Part shown: piece by piece, positions 1 through 8,608 of the stretch
Layout: each line of letters begins with the position of its first letter
How positions within the stretch are numbered: the first letter of the stretch is position 1
Source: Micromonospora tulbaghiae
Lineage (GTDB): Bacteria; Actinomycetota; Actinomycetes; Mycobacteriales; Micromonosporaceae
Reading direction: 5' to 3'
Assembly: GCF_900091605.1 (NCBI RefSeq)
Contig: NZ_FMCQ01000002.1
Coordinates: 372,001-436,000 of the forward strand
Length of the DNA: 64,000 nt
The notes under the pieces: generated by a model
The model's input: only the letters and a program-made list of their open reading frames with translations
Told to the model about the DNA's origin: nothing
Database searches by the model: none
Translations under genes and position numbers: made by a program

Positions 1-1
1 C

Positions 2-589
2 GCCTTCTCACTGCCGCAGGACCACGGCACCCAGCGCCGGGCGCTGCGCGGCCAGTTGCGCTGGCTCGGCTTCGCGCCGCTCTACGACGGGCTGTGGATC
101 TCGCCGTACGAGCTGGCCGGGCCCGCGCGGGCCCGGCTCGCCCAGCTCGCCCTCGGCGCGGTCACGGTGTTCCGGGGGCGGCAGGACGCGCTGGGTGCGA
201 TCGGCCAGCGCGCCCCCGTGGACGCCTGGGACGTCGATGCGATCAGTGGACACTACGAGGCGTTCCTGCGCCGGTGGACGCCGCTGGTGTCGCGGCTCGG
301 ATCCGTCGACGGCGCCGCCGCCGTGCGGGCGCGGACCGAGGTGATGGACACGTACCGGCGGTTCCCCACGCTCGACCCGCGGCTGCCGCTGGAACTGCTG
401 CCCGCCGGATGGCCGCGCCGGGCGGCCCGGGACCTGTTCGCGGCCGTCTACGACGGCCTGGCCGAGGCCGCCGAGACCCACGTCCGGGCGGTCGTCGCGC
501 GGTTCGCCGACCCGGTGCCGCCCGGCATCCGTGCGCACACCACCGCCGACATGCTCGCCGGCGTACGCGAGGAGGGGCCGTGCGCGTGA
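2..589 (+). CDS. PaaX-type transcriptional regulator, 5' end missing
   Basis: The reading frame is open from the window edge, so the N-terminal winged-helix DNA-binding part lies outside. The visible 195 residues begin with a PaaX-like stretch (FSLPQDHGTQRRALRGQLRW) followed by LGFAPLYDGLWISP, which is the typical join between the HTH and central domains of PaaX regulators. Family members are usually repressors that respond to acyl-CoA-type ligands. The stop codon overlaps the GTG of the following P450 by four bases (GTGA), so the two genes are probably one operon, and this protein is a candidate pathway regulator. A TTG at 56 could be taken as a start, but homology clearly extends upstream of it. 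The family call is good; the ligand is unknown. Confidence 0.72.
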   Translation, partial: AFSLPQDHGTQRRALRGQLRWLGFAPLYDGLWISPYELAGPARARLAQLALGAVTVFRGRQDALGAIGQRAPVDAWDVDAISGHYEAFLRRWTPLVSRLGSVDGAAAVRARTEVMDTYRRFPTLDPRLPLELLPAGWPRRAARDLFAAVYDGLAEAAETHVRAVVARFADPVPPGIRAHTTADMLAGVREEGPCA

Positions 590-1833
590 CCATCTCCCTC
601 GACGAGCTGCTCGGTGACGAGGTGCGGCGCGACCCGTACCCGTTCTACGCCCGGCTGCACGAGGCGGGGGAGGCGGTCGCGCTGCGGCCGGCCGACCCGC
701 ACGCGCTCGTCGTGCACGGGTACGACGCGGTCAACCGGGTGCTGCGCGACCCGGTCTTCCGGGTGCTCGGCGCCGACTACCTGGACCGGGTCGGGGTGCG
801 CTGGCGCGAACACCAGGTGATCCGGATCCTCCAGTCGTCGATGCTCAACGCCGCCGAGGGCGACCACCTCCGGGTCCGGCACCTGTTCTCCCAGGCGCTC
901 ACCCCGCGCCGGGTCGCCGCGCTGGAGCCGGCCATCGGGCGCATCGCCGACGGCCTGCTCGACGGGCTCGCCGCCGACGGCGCGGACGGCCGTCCGGTCG
1001 ACTTCATGGCCCGCTTCGCGCTGCGGCTGCCCAGTGACGTCATCGGCGAGCTGCTCGGCGTGCCGGAGGCGGACCGGGAGTGGTTCCCGTCCCGGGTCCG
1101 CGCGTTCGACGCGGTGCTGGAGATCGGCCGCCGGTCCATGCGCGAGGTCCGGGCCGCCAACGTCGCGGCGGCGGAGCTGACCGCGTACTTCACCGACCTG
1201 GTCGCCGCGCGCCGGGCGCGGCCGCGCGACGACTTCGTCTCGGCGCTGCTGCGCGGCCTGGACGCCGAGCCCGGCCGGCTGACCGCCGACGAGCTGCTGG
1301 CCAACCTCATCATCATGTACAACGCCGGGTTCCGGACCACCGCGAACCTGCTCGGCAACGGCCTGGTGCTGCTCACCGAGCGGCCGGACGCGCGAGACGC
1401 GCTGCGCGCCGATCCGTCGCTCGCGGCGTCGTACGTCGAGGAGATCCTGCGGTACGAGCCGCCGGTGCACTTCGCGGTCCGGTACGCCGCCGCGGACACC
1501 GAGGTCGCCGGCCTGCCGGTGGCGGCCGGCCGGACGGTGGTGGTGCTGACCGGCGCCGCGAACCGGGATCCGCGCCGCTTTCCCGACCCGGACCGGTTCG
1601 ACCCGTCCCGCACCGACAACCGGCACCTGGCGTTCAGCGCCGGGCCGCACTACTGCTTCGGGGCGACGCTGGCCCGGGCCGAGGGGCGGCTGGTCCTGCC
1701 CCGCCTGCTGGGCCGCTTCCCGGCGCTGGCCGCCGAGCCCGGGCCGCGCCGCGCGCTGATGCTGCGCGGGTACGACCGATTGCCGGTCCGGCTGGCCGAC
1801 CGGGCACCTTGCCAAACCAACCCGATCGAGTAA
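586..1833 (+). CDS. Cytochrome P450 (first of three in the cluster)
   Basis: A 415-residue soluble bacterial P450. The ExxR pair is E286/R289 and the heme loop is FSAGPHYCFGATLARAE with ligand C357. The I-helix reads AGFRTT (247-252): the acidic residue that normally precedes the catalytic threonine is Arg250, while Thr251 is kept, so proton delivery may be altered. GTG 586 was chosen over GTG 580 because it gives a GTGA overlap with the upstream regulator and a good distance to the GAGGAGG at 570. It presumably oxidises the terpenoid or acyl part of the cluster product; the substrate cannot be told from sequence. Confidence 0.9.
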   Translation: MTISLDELLGDEVRRDPYPFYARLHEAGEAVALRPADPHALVVHGYDAVNRVLRDPVFRVLGADYLDRVGVRWREHQVIRILQSSMLNAAEGDHLRVRHLFSQALTPRRVAALEPAIGRIADGLLDGLAADGADGRPVDFMARFALRLPSDVIGELLGVPEADREWFPSRVRAFDAVLEIGRRSMREVRAANVAAAELTAYFTDLVAARRARPRDDFVSALLRGLDAEPGRLTADELLANLIIMYNAGFRTTANLLGNGLVLLTERPDARDALRADPSLAASYVEEILRYEPPVHFAVRYAAADTEVAGLPVAAGRTVVVLTGAANRDPRRFPDPDRFDPSRTDNRHLAFSAGPHYCFGATLARAEGRLVLPRLLGRFPALAAEPGPRRALMLRGYDRLPVRLADRAPCQTNPIE

Positions 1834-1863
1834 GGTCGATACTACGCGGAGTGTCCGCTCCGC
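1809..1863 (+). promoter_or_regulatory. Putative promoter and operator of the ACP-KS unit
   Basis: TTGCCA (1809-1814), 16 bp, TAAGGT (1831-1836) forms a plausible promoter starting inside the 3' end of the P450 gene. Immediately downstream lies an inverted repeat, GCGGA-GTG-TCCGC (1846-1858), whose right arm is repeated at once (TCCGC at 1859-1863). Its position next to the expected transcription start suits a repressor site. No binding protein can be assigned. Confidence 0.35.
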
Positions 1864-1929
1864 GCCTCACAGGTTCCGTCGAGCAGGTCGAGCGCGCCGC
1901 CAGGACACCGTGGAAGGGAAACACCGGAC

Positions 1930-2190
1930 ATGACCGACGAGATCCGCGCGTTCCTCCTCGCCGCACTCACCGAGATGAAGTACGACGTCTCGGACGTCGA
2001 CGACGACACCGTCTTCGGTCCCGCCGGGCTCGACGTGGACTCCCTCGGCCTGGCCGAGCTGGCGGTGCGCGTGGAGGACCGGTTCGGAGTCGCCTTCGAC
2101 GACGACGAGGCGGAGGAACTCGCGATGATGACCGTCGGCGAGTTCAGCCGGGCGGTGGCGGCGCGCATCGCACCGGCCTCGGCGCACTGA
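1930..2190 (+). CDS. Stand-alone acyl carrier protein 1
   Basis: An 86-residue acidic ACP. The attachment motif is GLDVDSLGLAEL with Ser38 as the phosphopantetheine site; the rest has the usual four-helix ACP pattern. A GAAGGGA-type ribosome site precedes ATG 1930. It is followed 71 bp downstream by a ketosynthase, and an Sfp-type transferase able to activate it lies in the same cluster (5237-5917). It probably carries an acyl or ketide intermediate for the ketosynthase or the condensation-like enzyme. The cluster has no obvious KR or DH partner in this window, so extensive reductive chain building here is not supported. Confidence 0.9.
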   Translation: MTDEIRAFLLAALTEMKYDVSDVDDDTVFGPAGLDVDSLGLAELAVRVEDRFGVAFDDDEAEELAMMTVGEFSRAVAARIAPASAH

Positions 2191-2261
2191 CCGATGCCGG
2201 GGCACGGCACCCGGCCGCGCCGCGTCCCGGCGGCCCGCCCGGCACACCGGGGCCGGTGAGC

Positions 2262-3494
2262 ATGCGCGAACCGGTCACCGTCACAGGGATCGGGCTGGTC
2301 AGCCCGGTCGGCTCCACCGCCGCCGAGGTGTTCGACGCGGTCTGCGACGGCCGGTCCGGGCTCTCCCGCCCGCCCGCCGACCATCCGCTGCACGGCGTGG
2401 TCGACGTCGCCGCGTTCGCCCCCGCGATCGACCCGGCGAGCGTGCTGCCCGGCCCGGAGTCCCGCGTCGTGGACCGGTCCATCGTGATGGTGCTGCGCGC
2501 CGCCGAGGACGCGCTCGCCGACGCCGGACTGCGGATCGGCCAGGACGTCGACAGGTACCGGGTGGCGGTCATCGTCTCCGGCGTCGGCGGTCTGTCCATG
2601 CTGGAGGAACAGGTGCTCGGCCGCGCCGCGCGGGGCCGGTTCGGGGTCAGCCCGTACATGCTGCCCGGGACGCTGCCGAACATGGGCGCGGCCCGCATCG
2701 CGATCAAGTTCGGCGTCCACGGCTACACCTCGTCAATCGGCACGGCGTGCGCGGCCGGGGCGCAGTCGATCGGTGAGGCGCTGCGCATCCTGCGCGCCGG
2801 GGAGGCGGACGTGGTGCTCGCCGGATGCGCCGAGGCGCCGCTGTTCCCGACCTTCGCGTACGCGTTCGGCAACGCCCGGGCGCTCGCCCGCGGCTGGGCC
2901 GACCCGGTTGTCGCGAGCCGCCCGTTCGACCGCCGCCGCAACGGCCTCGTCCTCGGCGAGGGCGCCGGGGTGTTCGTGCTGGAACGCGCCGCACACGCCG
3001 TCGCGCGCGGCGCCCACCGCCACGCCGACGTGCTCGGCTGGGGCGCCACGAACGACGCCCACCACCCGACCACGCCGCGCCCCGACGGCGCCGGCGCGGC
3101 CGCGTGCATGCGGATGGCCGTCCGCGACGCCGGGCTGGTGCCGGGCGACATCGGGTACGTCAACGCGCACGGCACCAGCACCCGGGCCGGGGACGCCGCC
3201 GAGCTGGCCGCGCTCGCCGAGGTCTACGGCGCCGGCCCGCCACCGCTGAGTTCGACAAAGGGCGTGACCGGGCACATGCTCGGCGTCTCCGGCGTGATCG
3301 AGGCGGCCGTCGCGGTCGAGGCGCTGCGTCGCGGTCTGCTGCCACCCACGCACAACCTGGACGACCCGGAGCGGGCGGGCGAGGTCGACCACATCCGCGA
3401 GAAGGCGCGGGCGTCGGCCGTGGACGCGGTGCTGTCCAACTCGTTCGGCTTCGGCGGCCACAACGTCAGCCTCGTCCTGGCGCGGCCCGCCTGA
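2262..3494 (+). CDS. Beta-ketoacyl-ACP synthase (KAS II / KS-alpha-like)
   Basis: A 410-residue FabF-type ketosynthase with all catalytic residues: Cys163 in SIGTACAAG, His303 in NAHGTST, Lys333 in SSTKGVTG and His338, plus the C-terminal NSFGFGGHN loop. It should perform decarboxylative condensation on an ACP-bound chain, most likely with ACP1 just upstream. No chain-length-factor partner follows it, which distinguishes it from a standard type II PKS pair. ATG 2262 was preferred to GTG 2256, though both fit the N-terminal strand and neither has a strong ribosome site. Its stop codon is the first base triplet of a 17-bp tandem repeat. Confidence 0.9.
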   Translation: MREPVTVTGIGLVSPVGSTAAEVFDAVCDGRSGLSRPPADHPLHGVVDVAAFAPAIDPASVLPGPESRVVDRSIVMVLRAAEDALADAGLRIGQDVDRYRVAVIVSGVGGLSMLEEQVLGRAARGRFGVSPYMLPGTLPNMGAARIAIKFGVHGYTSSIGTACAAGAQSIGEALRILRAGEADVVLAGCAEAPLFPTFAYAFGNARALARGWADPVVASRPFDRRRNGLVLGEGAGVFVLERAAHAVARGAHRHADVLGWGATNDAHHPTTPRPDGAGAAACMRMAVRDAGLVPGDIGYVNAHGTSTRAGDAAELAALAEVYGAGPPPLSSTKGVTGHMLGVSGVIEAAVAVEALRRGLLPPTHNLDDPERAGEVDHIREKARASAVDAVLSNSFGFGGHNVSLVLARPA

Positions 3495-3542
3495 GCGGCC
3501 GGCTCGCTTGACCGGCCGGCCCGTCTGACCGGCCGGCTGGGC
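3492..3542. repeat. Three-copy 17-bp tandem repeat between convergent genes
   Basis: Three imperfect units start at 3492, 3509 and 3526, each beginning TGA[G/C]CGGCCGGC. The first TGA is the stop codon of the ketosynthase, and the array ends one base before the stop of the convergent glycosyltransferase. Each unit contains the self-complementary CCGGCCGG or CGGCCG, so it could fold as alternative hairpins and act as a bidirectional terminator. Confidence 0.7.
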
Positions 3543-3543
3543 C

Positions 3544-4857
3544 TCAGCGGAGCGTGATCACCGTGGCCGCATCGTACGCGGCGACGGCGACGGCGAAGTG
3601 CGGGCGCAGCATGTCGGCCACGTAGTCGAGGTCGGCGACCAGCGGCACCGGCAGCAGGGCGCGCTGGTCCGGGCCGGTACGGGTGGCGACCAGCTCGATC
3701 CGGTCGGCCTTGAGCAGCCCACGGGTGAGGAACGCGGGCAGGTCCTCGGGCAGCAGGCACCGCCACATGTCGACGTTGACGATCGCGTCCAGTGCGCCGG
3801 CCTTGAACTGCTGGAGCACGGTGCCGAGCAGGTGCGAGTTCGTCTCGCCGACCGGCGCGTCGTGGTCGAACGTGTGCGACCCGGCGCCCAGGGCCAGCGC
3901 GGACACGCCGTTGCCCACGACCAGCGCGGCGCTCACCGCCAGCTCGTCGCGCAGCGACGCGGGCAGCACGTCCGGACGGCCCAGCCCACCGGCCCGGTAC
4001 GCCTCGATCGCCTGGCCGTAGAGCCGGATCCGGCCCAGGTGCCGGCCGAACGTGTTGAGCCCGTACAGCACCTCGACGTCGTAGCGCAGGTGCTTGCGCA
4101 GCAGGTACTTCATGTTGTCCATCGAGGCGAGCCCGTTGGACGTCTTGCGGAAGTGCGGCAGGTGGTAGGAGAGCGCGTCGACGTCCAGCCGGAACAGCTC
4201 CGGCGGTGCGCCGTGCAGGTGGAACACCCGGTAGAAGAAGTCGAGGTCCTCGAAGCCCCACTTGACCATCGCCTCGTCGAAGCCGCCGACCCGCCGGAAC
4301 GACTCGTGGTCCACCGACGCGTTGTGGGTCAGGCCCAGCACCCAGGGCGCGCTCGGGAAGTCGTCCATCCTCTGAGGGAGGGCGATGTCCTCCAGCCGCG
4401 GGTCGCCGCGCTCGGCGTCGAGCATCGCCGGGGCGACCGGCTCGCCTCGGCGCAGCGCGTCCGCGCCGGCCCAGTCCAGGTCGTACCGCTGGCCGAGCAG
4501 TACCCCCGGCCGGCCGGCCCGTCCGGCGTGGAAGTCCCGGTGCCGTTGCAGCAGCCCAGGATGCGCCACCGTGTCGGCGTCCAGGAACATCAGCGTGTCC
4601 GCGCGGGCGCGGGCCGCCGCCGCGTTGCGGTTGGCGCTGCGGCCCCCGTTCCGCTCGCTGCGGACGTAGTCGATCCGCAGCCGGTCCCGGTACGCGTCCA
4701 CCACCGGGCCCAGCGCCACGGCCGAGCCGTCGTCGCCGACGACCACCTCGAAGTCCCCGGGCGGCAGCGTCTGCCGGGTCAGCGAGCGCAGCGTCGCGTC
4801 GAGCGCCGATCCGTTCTCGTGCGCGGGCACCACGACGCTCAGGCTCGGCCGGTCCAT
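3544..4857 (-). CDS. Family 2 (GT-A) glycosyltransferase
   Basis: 437 residues with an N-terminal GT-A fold: start motif LSVVVPAHENG, VVVGDDGS near residue 40, and a metal-binding DAD at 93-95 (FLDADTV). A GT27/chondroitin-synthase-like motif WGFEDLDFFYR appears near residue 210. The last roughly 180 residues are an extension I cannot assign. There are no membrane segments, so a soluble transferase using an NDP-sugar is expected. It is downstream of ACP2 by 11 bp on the same strand and probably cotranscribed. No sugar-nucleotide biosynthesis genes are visible in the window, so the donor may come from primary metabolism or from genes beyond the left edge. Confidence 0.82.
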   Translation of the reverse strand: MDRPSLSVVVPAHENGSALDATLRSLTRQTLPPGDFEVVVGDDGSAVALGPVVDAYRDRLRIDYVRSERNGGRSANRNAAAARARADTLMFLDADTVAHPGLLQRHRDFHAGRAGRPGVLLGQRYDLDWAGADALRRGEPVAPAMLDAERGDPRLEDIALPQRMDDFPSAPWVLGLTHNASVDHESFRRVGGFDEAMVKWGFEDLDFFYRVFHLHGAPPELFRLDVDALSYHLPHFRKTSNGLASMDNMKYLLRKHLRYDVEVLYGLNTFGRHLGRIRLYGQAIEAYRAGGLGRPDVLPASLRDELAVSAALVVGNGVSALALGAGSHTFDHDAPVGETNSHLLGTVLQQFKAGALDAIVNVDMWRCLLPEDLPAFLTRGLLKADRIELVATRTGPDQRALLPVPLVADLDYVADMLRPHFAVAVAAYDAATVITLR

Positions 4858-4868
4858 GGTCGGCCTGC

Positions 4869-5150
4869 TCAGCGCGGGGTGGAGTTGGCGGTGATGTAGT
4901 CGGCCAGGTCGCCGAGCGTGGCCATCCGGTCCTCGTCCAGCTCCTCGACGTCGATCTGGATCTCCAGCTCGTCCTCCAGCGCCAGCAGCAACTCCAGGCC
5001 GAGGGAGGAGCTGAGGCCGAGCTCGTCCATCAACTGGGTCTGCTCGGTGACCGGCGCGTCCGGCCGGAGCATCCGGGTCAGCAACACGGTCAGGCGGTCC
5101 ACGACCTGGTCACGGGGCGGCGCGGCGGCCGGCGCGTCGTGCTCTAGCAC
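4869..5150 (-). CDS. Stand-alone acyl carrier protein 2
   Basis: A 93-residue carrier protein starting at GTG. The attachment region is DELGLSSSLGLELLLALED; the Asp that normally precedes the modified serine is replaced by Ser, and Ser48 or Ser49 is the likely phosphopantetheine site. This LGLSS form is seen in carrier proteins that work with stand-alone ligases or condensation-type enzymes. It sits between the GT2 glycosyltransferase and the Sfp-type transferase. It may carry the starter or finished acyl group loaded by the AMP-ligase at 24605-26257, but that pairing is an inference. Confidence 0.82.
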   Translation of the reverse strand: MLEHDAPAAAPPRDQVVDRLTVLLTRMLRPDAPVTEQTQLMDELGLSSSLGLELLLALEDELEIQIDVEELDEDRMATLGDLADYITANSTPR

Positions 5151-5236
5151 CGGGCGTCCCGCGAGTCGATCATGCGCGTCGGCATGGAGCCATCAGAGCA
5201 GGGGACATCGGCGGGTGTCAACGGGTACGGCAATCG

Positions 5237-5917
5237 TCACTCGTCGTGACCGAGGTCGGTGCGGCAGTCGACGTCGTACGGCCGGTCCCCGGCGAGCGCG
5301 ACCGCCACCGCGTACCCGGCTGGCGTGGGCAGGTCGGTGAGCCGGTGCGGTCCCGCCGGCTCGACGCACTCGACCACGTCGCCCCGGTGCACCGGCATCC
5401 CGAGGTTGGGCCACAGCCGGCCCCCGGCCGCCTTGACGGCCGCCTCCTTGCGGGCCCACAGCCGGGTGAACCGCAGCGCCCGGCCGGCCTGGTCCGGCCC
5501 GGCGGCGACGTGCCGTGCCTCCCGCGGGTCGAAGAAGCGCGCGGACGCGGACACCGGATCCCCGCCCGGCGCGACGTGCTGGATGTCCACCCCGACCGGA
5601 CGGCCCTCGCTGAGCGCGACCGCGACGAGATCGCCGGAGTACGACAGGCTCGTGTGCAGGCCGCTCCACGGTGCGGTCAGCGCCGGTTTGCCGTACCGGC
5701 CGCGGCGCCAGGTCAGCGCCGCCGGTGGCGTGCCGGTGGCCCGCCCGGCGAGGACGCGCAGGGCGCCGTGCGCCACCGTGAACCGGTCCCGCAGCACCTC
5801 GGTGCCGAACCGCGCGGCCCGGTCCCGCTCGTCCGCGTCGAGCACCGCCCGGTACCGGGCCAGCTCGCCCGCCGGCACCGCTGCCGCAAGGATCCAGACC
5901 CGGACGGCGTCCCGCAT
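5237..5917 (-). CDS. Sfp-type 4'-phosphopantetheinyl transferase
   Basis: 226 residues with both diagnostic motifs: GVDIQHV (metal-binding Asp111) and FTRLWARKEAAVKAAG (Glu158, Lys162). It transfers phosphopantetheine from CoA to carrier proteins, here most likely ACP1 and ACP2. It is divergent from the condensation-like gene, with a 65-bp gap. A -10-like TACGCT (5930-5925, minus strand) lies 7 nt before ATG 5917 and there is no Shine-Dalgarno sequence, so the mRNA may be leaderless. Confidence 0.92.
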   Translation of the reverse strand: MRDAVRVWILAAAVPAGELARYRAVLDADERDRAARFGTEVLRDRFTVAHGALRVLAGRATGTPPAALTWRRGRYGKPALTAPWSGLHTSLSYSGDLVAVALSEGRPVGVDIQHVAPGGDPVSASARFFDPREARHVAAGPDQAGRALRFTRLWARKEAAVKAAGGRLWPNLGMPVHRGDVVECVEPAGPHRLTDLPTPAGYAVAVALAGDRPYDVDCRTDLGHDE

Positions 5918-5946
5918 GGACGGCAGCGTAACCGTGCGCCGTCACG

Positions 5947-5976
5947 TTGACACACGCCGATACGCGTTGCTCTGAT
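5947..5976 (+). promoter_or_regulatory. Promoter of the condensation-like gene (leaderless)
   Basis: TTGACA (5947-5952), 18 bp, TCTGAT (5971-5976); the GTG start follows after six bases at 5983. A TTG codon inside the -35 box is in frame and could be mistaken for a start, but transcription would begin downstream of it. Confidence 0.5.
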
Positions 5977-5982
5977 GAACGG

Positions 5983-7392
5983 GTGTTCGCGCAGACGGTC
6001 CAGGCCCAGGTTCCCGTGGCGTTCGCCGGGCCGGGCGCCGGCACCGCGCCCCTGACCTGGGGGCAGAAGGCCATCATGCAGGACATGCGGGAGACCGGCT
6101 GGACGCACAACGTCAGCGGCGCCCACCCGGTGCCGGCGGGTGTCACAGTCGAGCAGGTGGCGGACGAGTTCGCCGCGCTGATGGCCCGGCACCCGGCGTT
6201 GCGGATGCGGCTCGGCGCCGTCGACGGGAGCAGCCCGTGCCAGGTCGTGTCCGCCGCCGGCGAGACGGTCCTGGACGTGGTGGACGTACCCGACGACGCG
6301 GACCCGGCCGACGTGGCTGCGTTCGCCTACGACCTGGGCCACGCCCGTCTGCTGAGCCACTACGACCTCTACCGGGACTGGTCGGTGAAGATGGCGGTGA
6401 TCCGGCACCGCGGCGCCCTGGTGCACCGGGTGCTGACCATCGACCACCTCGTGGTGGACGGCACCGCCACGTCCCTGATCCTGGCCGACCTCGGCCTGGC
6501 CGGCCGGCCGGACCGCCGGGTCGCCGACCCCCGTACCGTGCAGATCCTCGACCTGGGCCGGCGGGAGGAGACACCGCCGCTGCGCCGGGTCAGCGACCGG
6601 GCCGTGCGTCACTGGGCCGGACACCTGCGGGACGTCCCGCCCCTGACGTTCGGTGAGCCGGCCGCCGGTGGGCGCCGGGGCCACCGGTACTGGCACGGCC
6701 GGTTCAGCTCGCCCGCGGCGTACCTGGCGGTGCGGGCCATCGCGGCGCGGACCCGGACGGACACCTCGCGCGTGCTGCTCGCGGTCATCGCAGTCGCGAT
6801 CGGGCGGGCCACCGGGGTCAGCCCGCTCACCGCGAAGCTCATCGTCGGCAACCGGTTCCGGCCGGGTTTCGCCGAGGCCATCGCCCCGCTCAGCCAGAAC
6901 GGCGTGCTGAGAGTCGACACCGCGGACACCACTGTGGACGAGGTGGTGGCGCGCGCCCGCCGGGCCGCGGTCTCCGCCGGCAAGTACGCCTACTACGACC
7001 CGGCCCAGCTCGCCGAGGTATCGGACCGGCTGGACGCGGAACGCGGGTACCCGGCCCGGATCACCTGCCGGATCAACGACCGGCGGGTGACCACCCGGCA
7101 GGCGGCCGACGGAGGGCTCCACGACGACCCGGTGACCGCCGAGCGGATCCGCCGCCGGGCGGACGAGACGTTCCTGGTCTGGGACGGCCCGCTGGACCAC
7201 CTGCCCGAGCAGATGTTCATCACCGTCGAGGACCAGCCGGAGACGGTCCACCTTCAGGTGATCTTCGACTTCGGCTGCTTCACCGAGGAGCAGGCGGAGC
7301 GGCTGCTGCGCGGCGTGGAGGAGGTGGCGGTGGAGGCGGCCCTCGACCCCGCCGCGCCGACCCGGGTCACCACCGGATCGGCGGGCGGCTGA
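5983..7392 (+). CDS. Stand-alone condensation-domain-like acyltransferase
   Basis: 469 residues resembling a free-standing NRPS condensation domain. The N-terminus has APLTWGQKAIMQ (a C1-like motif) and residues 151-160 read LTIDHLVVDG, matching HHxxxDG with the first His replaced by Asp and the catalytic His155 and structural Asp159 kept. Such enzymes join a carrier-bound acyl group to an amine or alcohol. With two ACPs and a phosphopantetheinyl transferase beside it, it may attach the acyl arm to an amino or hydroxyl group of the terpenoid. GTG 5983 is favoured because it lies six bases after a -10 box. It ends 3 bp from the convergent P450. Confidence 0.75.
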   Translation: MFAQTVQAQVPVAFAGPGAGTAPLTWGQKAIMQDMRETGWTHNVSGAHPVPAGVTVEQVADEFAALMARHPALRMRLGAVDGSSPCQVVSAAGETVLDVVDVPDDADPADVAAFAYDLGHARLLSHYDLYRDWSVKMAVIRHRGALVHRVLTIDHLVVDGTATSLILADLGLAGRPDRRVADPRTVQILDLGRREETPPLRRVSDRAVRHWAGHLRDVPPLTFGEPAAGGRRGHRYWHGRFSSPAAYLAVRAIAARTRTDTSRVLLAVIAVAIGRATGVSPLTAKLIVGNRFRPGFAEAIAPLSQNGVLRVDTADTTVDEVVARARRAAVSAGKYAYYDPAQLAEVSDRLDAERGYPARITCRINDRRVTTRQAADGGLHDDPVTAERIRRRADETFLVWDGPLDHLPEQMFITVEDQPETVHLQVIFDFGCFTEEQAERLLRGVEEVAVEAALDPAAPTRVTTGSAGG

Positions 7393-7395
7393 CGG

Positions 7396-8598
7396 TCACC
7401 GGTCCCAGGTCACCGGCAGCGACTCCAGGCTGCGCACCACCAGGCCCGGCCGGAACCGCAGCTCCGACTCGTCGACCGCGAGCCGCAGCCCGGGTAGCCG
7501 CCGCAGCAGCGCGCCCAGCGCCTCCTGCAACTCCATCCGGGCCAGCGCCGCGCCCAGGCAGTGGTGCGGGCCGGCGCCGAACGCCAGATGCGGGTTGTGG
7601 ACGCGGCTCAGGTCGAGCGTGTCCGCACCCGGGAACACGGTGGCGTCCCGGTTGGCCGACGCGATCGCCGGCAGCACCGCGGCGCCGGCCGGCAGTCGTA
7701 CGCCGCCCAGCTCCACCTCCTCGGTCGTGACCCGGGGCAGCAGCACCCCGTTGTCGCCGAGCTGGATGAAGCGGGACAGCTCCTCGACCGCCCGGGCGAC
7801 CGCCACCGGATCGTCGCCGCGCAGCGCGGCGAGCTGCTCGGGATGGCGGGCCAGCACGAGCAGGAACAGGTTGAGCTGGTTGGTGGTGGTCTCGTGCCCG
7901 CCCACGAAGATCCCGGCGGTGACCGAGACCAGCTCCCGTTCGGTCAGGTCGTCGTGTTCGTCCCAGACCGCGATGAGCGCGCTCATCAGGTCGTCGCCGG
8001 GCTCGTGGCGCCGCTGGTCGATCAGCTCGCGGAACGCCTCCAGCGCGGCCCGGGGAGCCTCCGGGTCGGCGTCCCAGTCGCCGACGAGCGCGTCCGACCA
8101 CTGGCGTACCCGCTCCCGCTCCCGGTCCGGGATACCGAACAGCGTGCTGATCACAGAGATCGGCAGAGGGCCGGAGACATGCGTGATCACGTCGGCCGGC
8201 GGACCCGCCGCCTCCAGGTCGTCGATCATCCGGTCGACGAGCGCCGACACCCTCGGGCGCAGCTCCTCCACCCGGCGGACGGTGAACGCGTGCGAGACGG
8301 CCCGGCGCATCGTGGTGTGCCGCGGCGGGTCCATCCCGATCAGCGAGTCCTCCGCGAGCGAGCCGAGTTCCCGGGTCGGGCGGTTGGGGCCGGCCGCGGC
8401 GGCCCGGCTGAACCGCTGGTCGGTGAAGACCCGGCGCACGTCGGCGTGCCGGGTGGCCAGGTACGCGCACGCCCCGTCGGGCAGCTCGACCCGGGCCACC
8501 GGGCACGTCTCGCGCATCCGGGTGTAGTCCGGCGACGGGTGGTAGATCGTCGGAGCCGGCGCGAGCGGGTAGGTGATGGCCGGTGGCTCCTGCGTCAT
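7396..8598 (-). CDS. Cytochrome P450 (second)
   Basis: 400 residues with a canonical P450 core: I-helix GGHETT, ExxR in VEELSRF, and heme loop FGAGPHHCLGAALARME. It looks catalytically standard, unlike the other two P450s in the cluster. ATG 8598 is preceded by GAGGAG at a good distance; a longer frame upstream runs into the preceding glycosyltransferase and gives a proline-rich, non-homologous extension. It lies 10 bp after that glycosyltransferase on the same strand, so the two are cotranscribed. Substrate unknown, presumably a terpenoid oxidation or hydroxylation step before glycosylation. Confidence 0.92.
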   Translation of the reverse strand: MTQEPPAITYPLAPAPTIYHPSPDYTRMRETCPVARVELPDGACAYLATRHADVRRVFTDQRFSRAAAAGPNRPTRELGSLAEDSLIGMDPPRHTTMRRAVSHAFTVRRVEELRPRVSALVDRMIDDLEAAGPPADVITHVSGPLPISVISTLFGIPDRERERVRQWSDALVGDWDADPEAPRAALEAFRELIDQRRHEPGDDLMSALIAVWDEHDDLTERELVSVTAGIFVGGHETTTNQLNLFLLVLARHPEQLAALRGDDPVAVARAVEELSRFIQLGDNGVLLPRVTTEEVELGGVRLPAGAAVLPAIASANRDATVFPGADTLDLSRVHNPHLAFGAGPHHCLGAALARMELQEALGALLRRLPGLRLAVDESELRFRPGLVVRSLESLPVTWDR

Positions 8599-8608
8599 CT
8601 GCGACTCC

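Noticed and set aside
2262..3494. Standard type II polyketide synthase
   Set aside because: Single KS without chain-length factor, KR, aromatase or cyclase nearby, so an aromatic polyketide is not supported.
5947..5982. TTG 5947 as start of the condensation-like gene
   Set aside because: The TTG is the first half of a TTGACA -35 box; the GTG at 5983 fits a leaderless start six bases after the -10.
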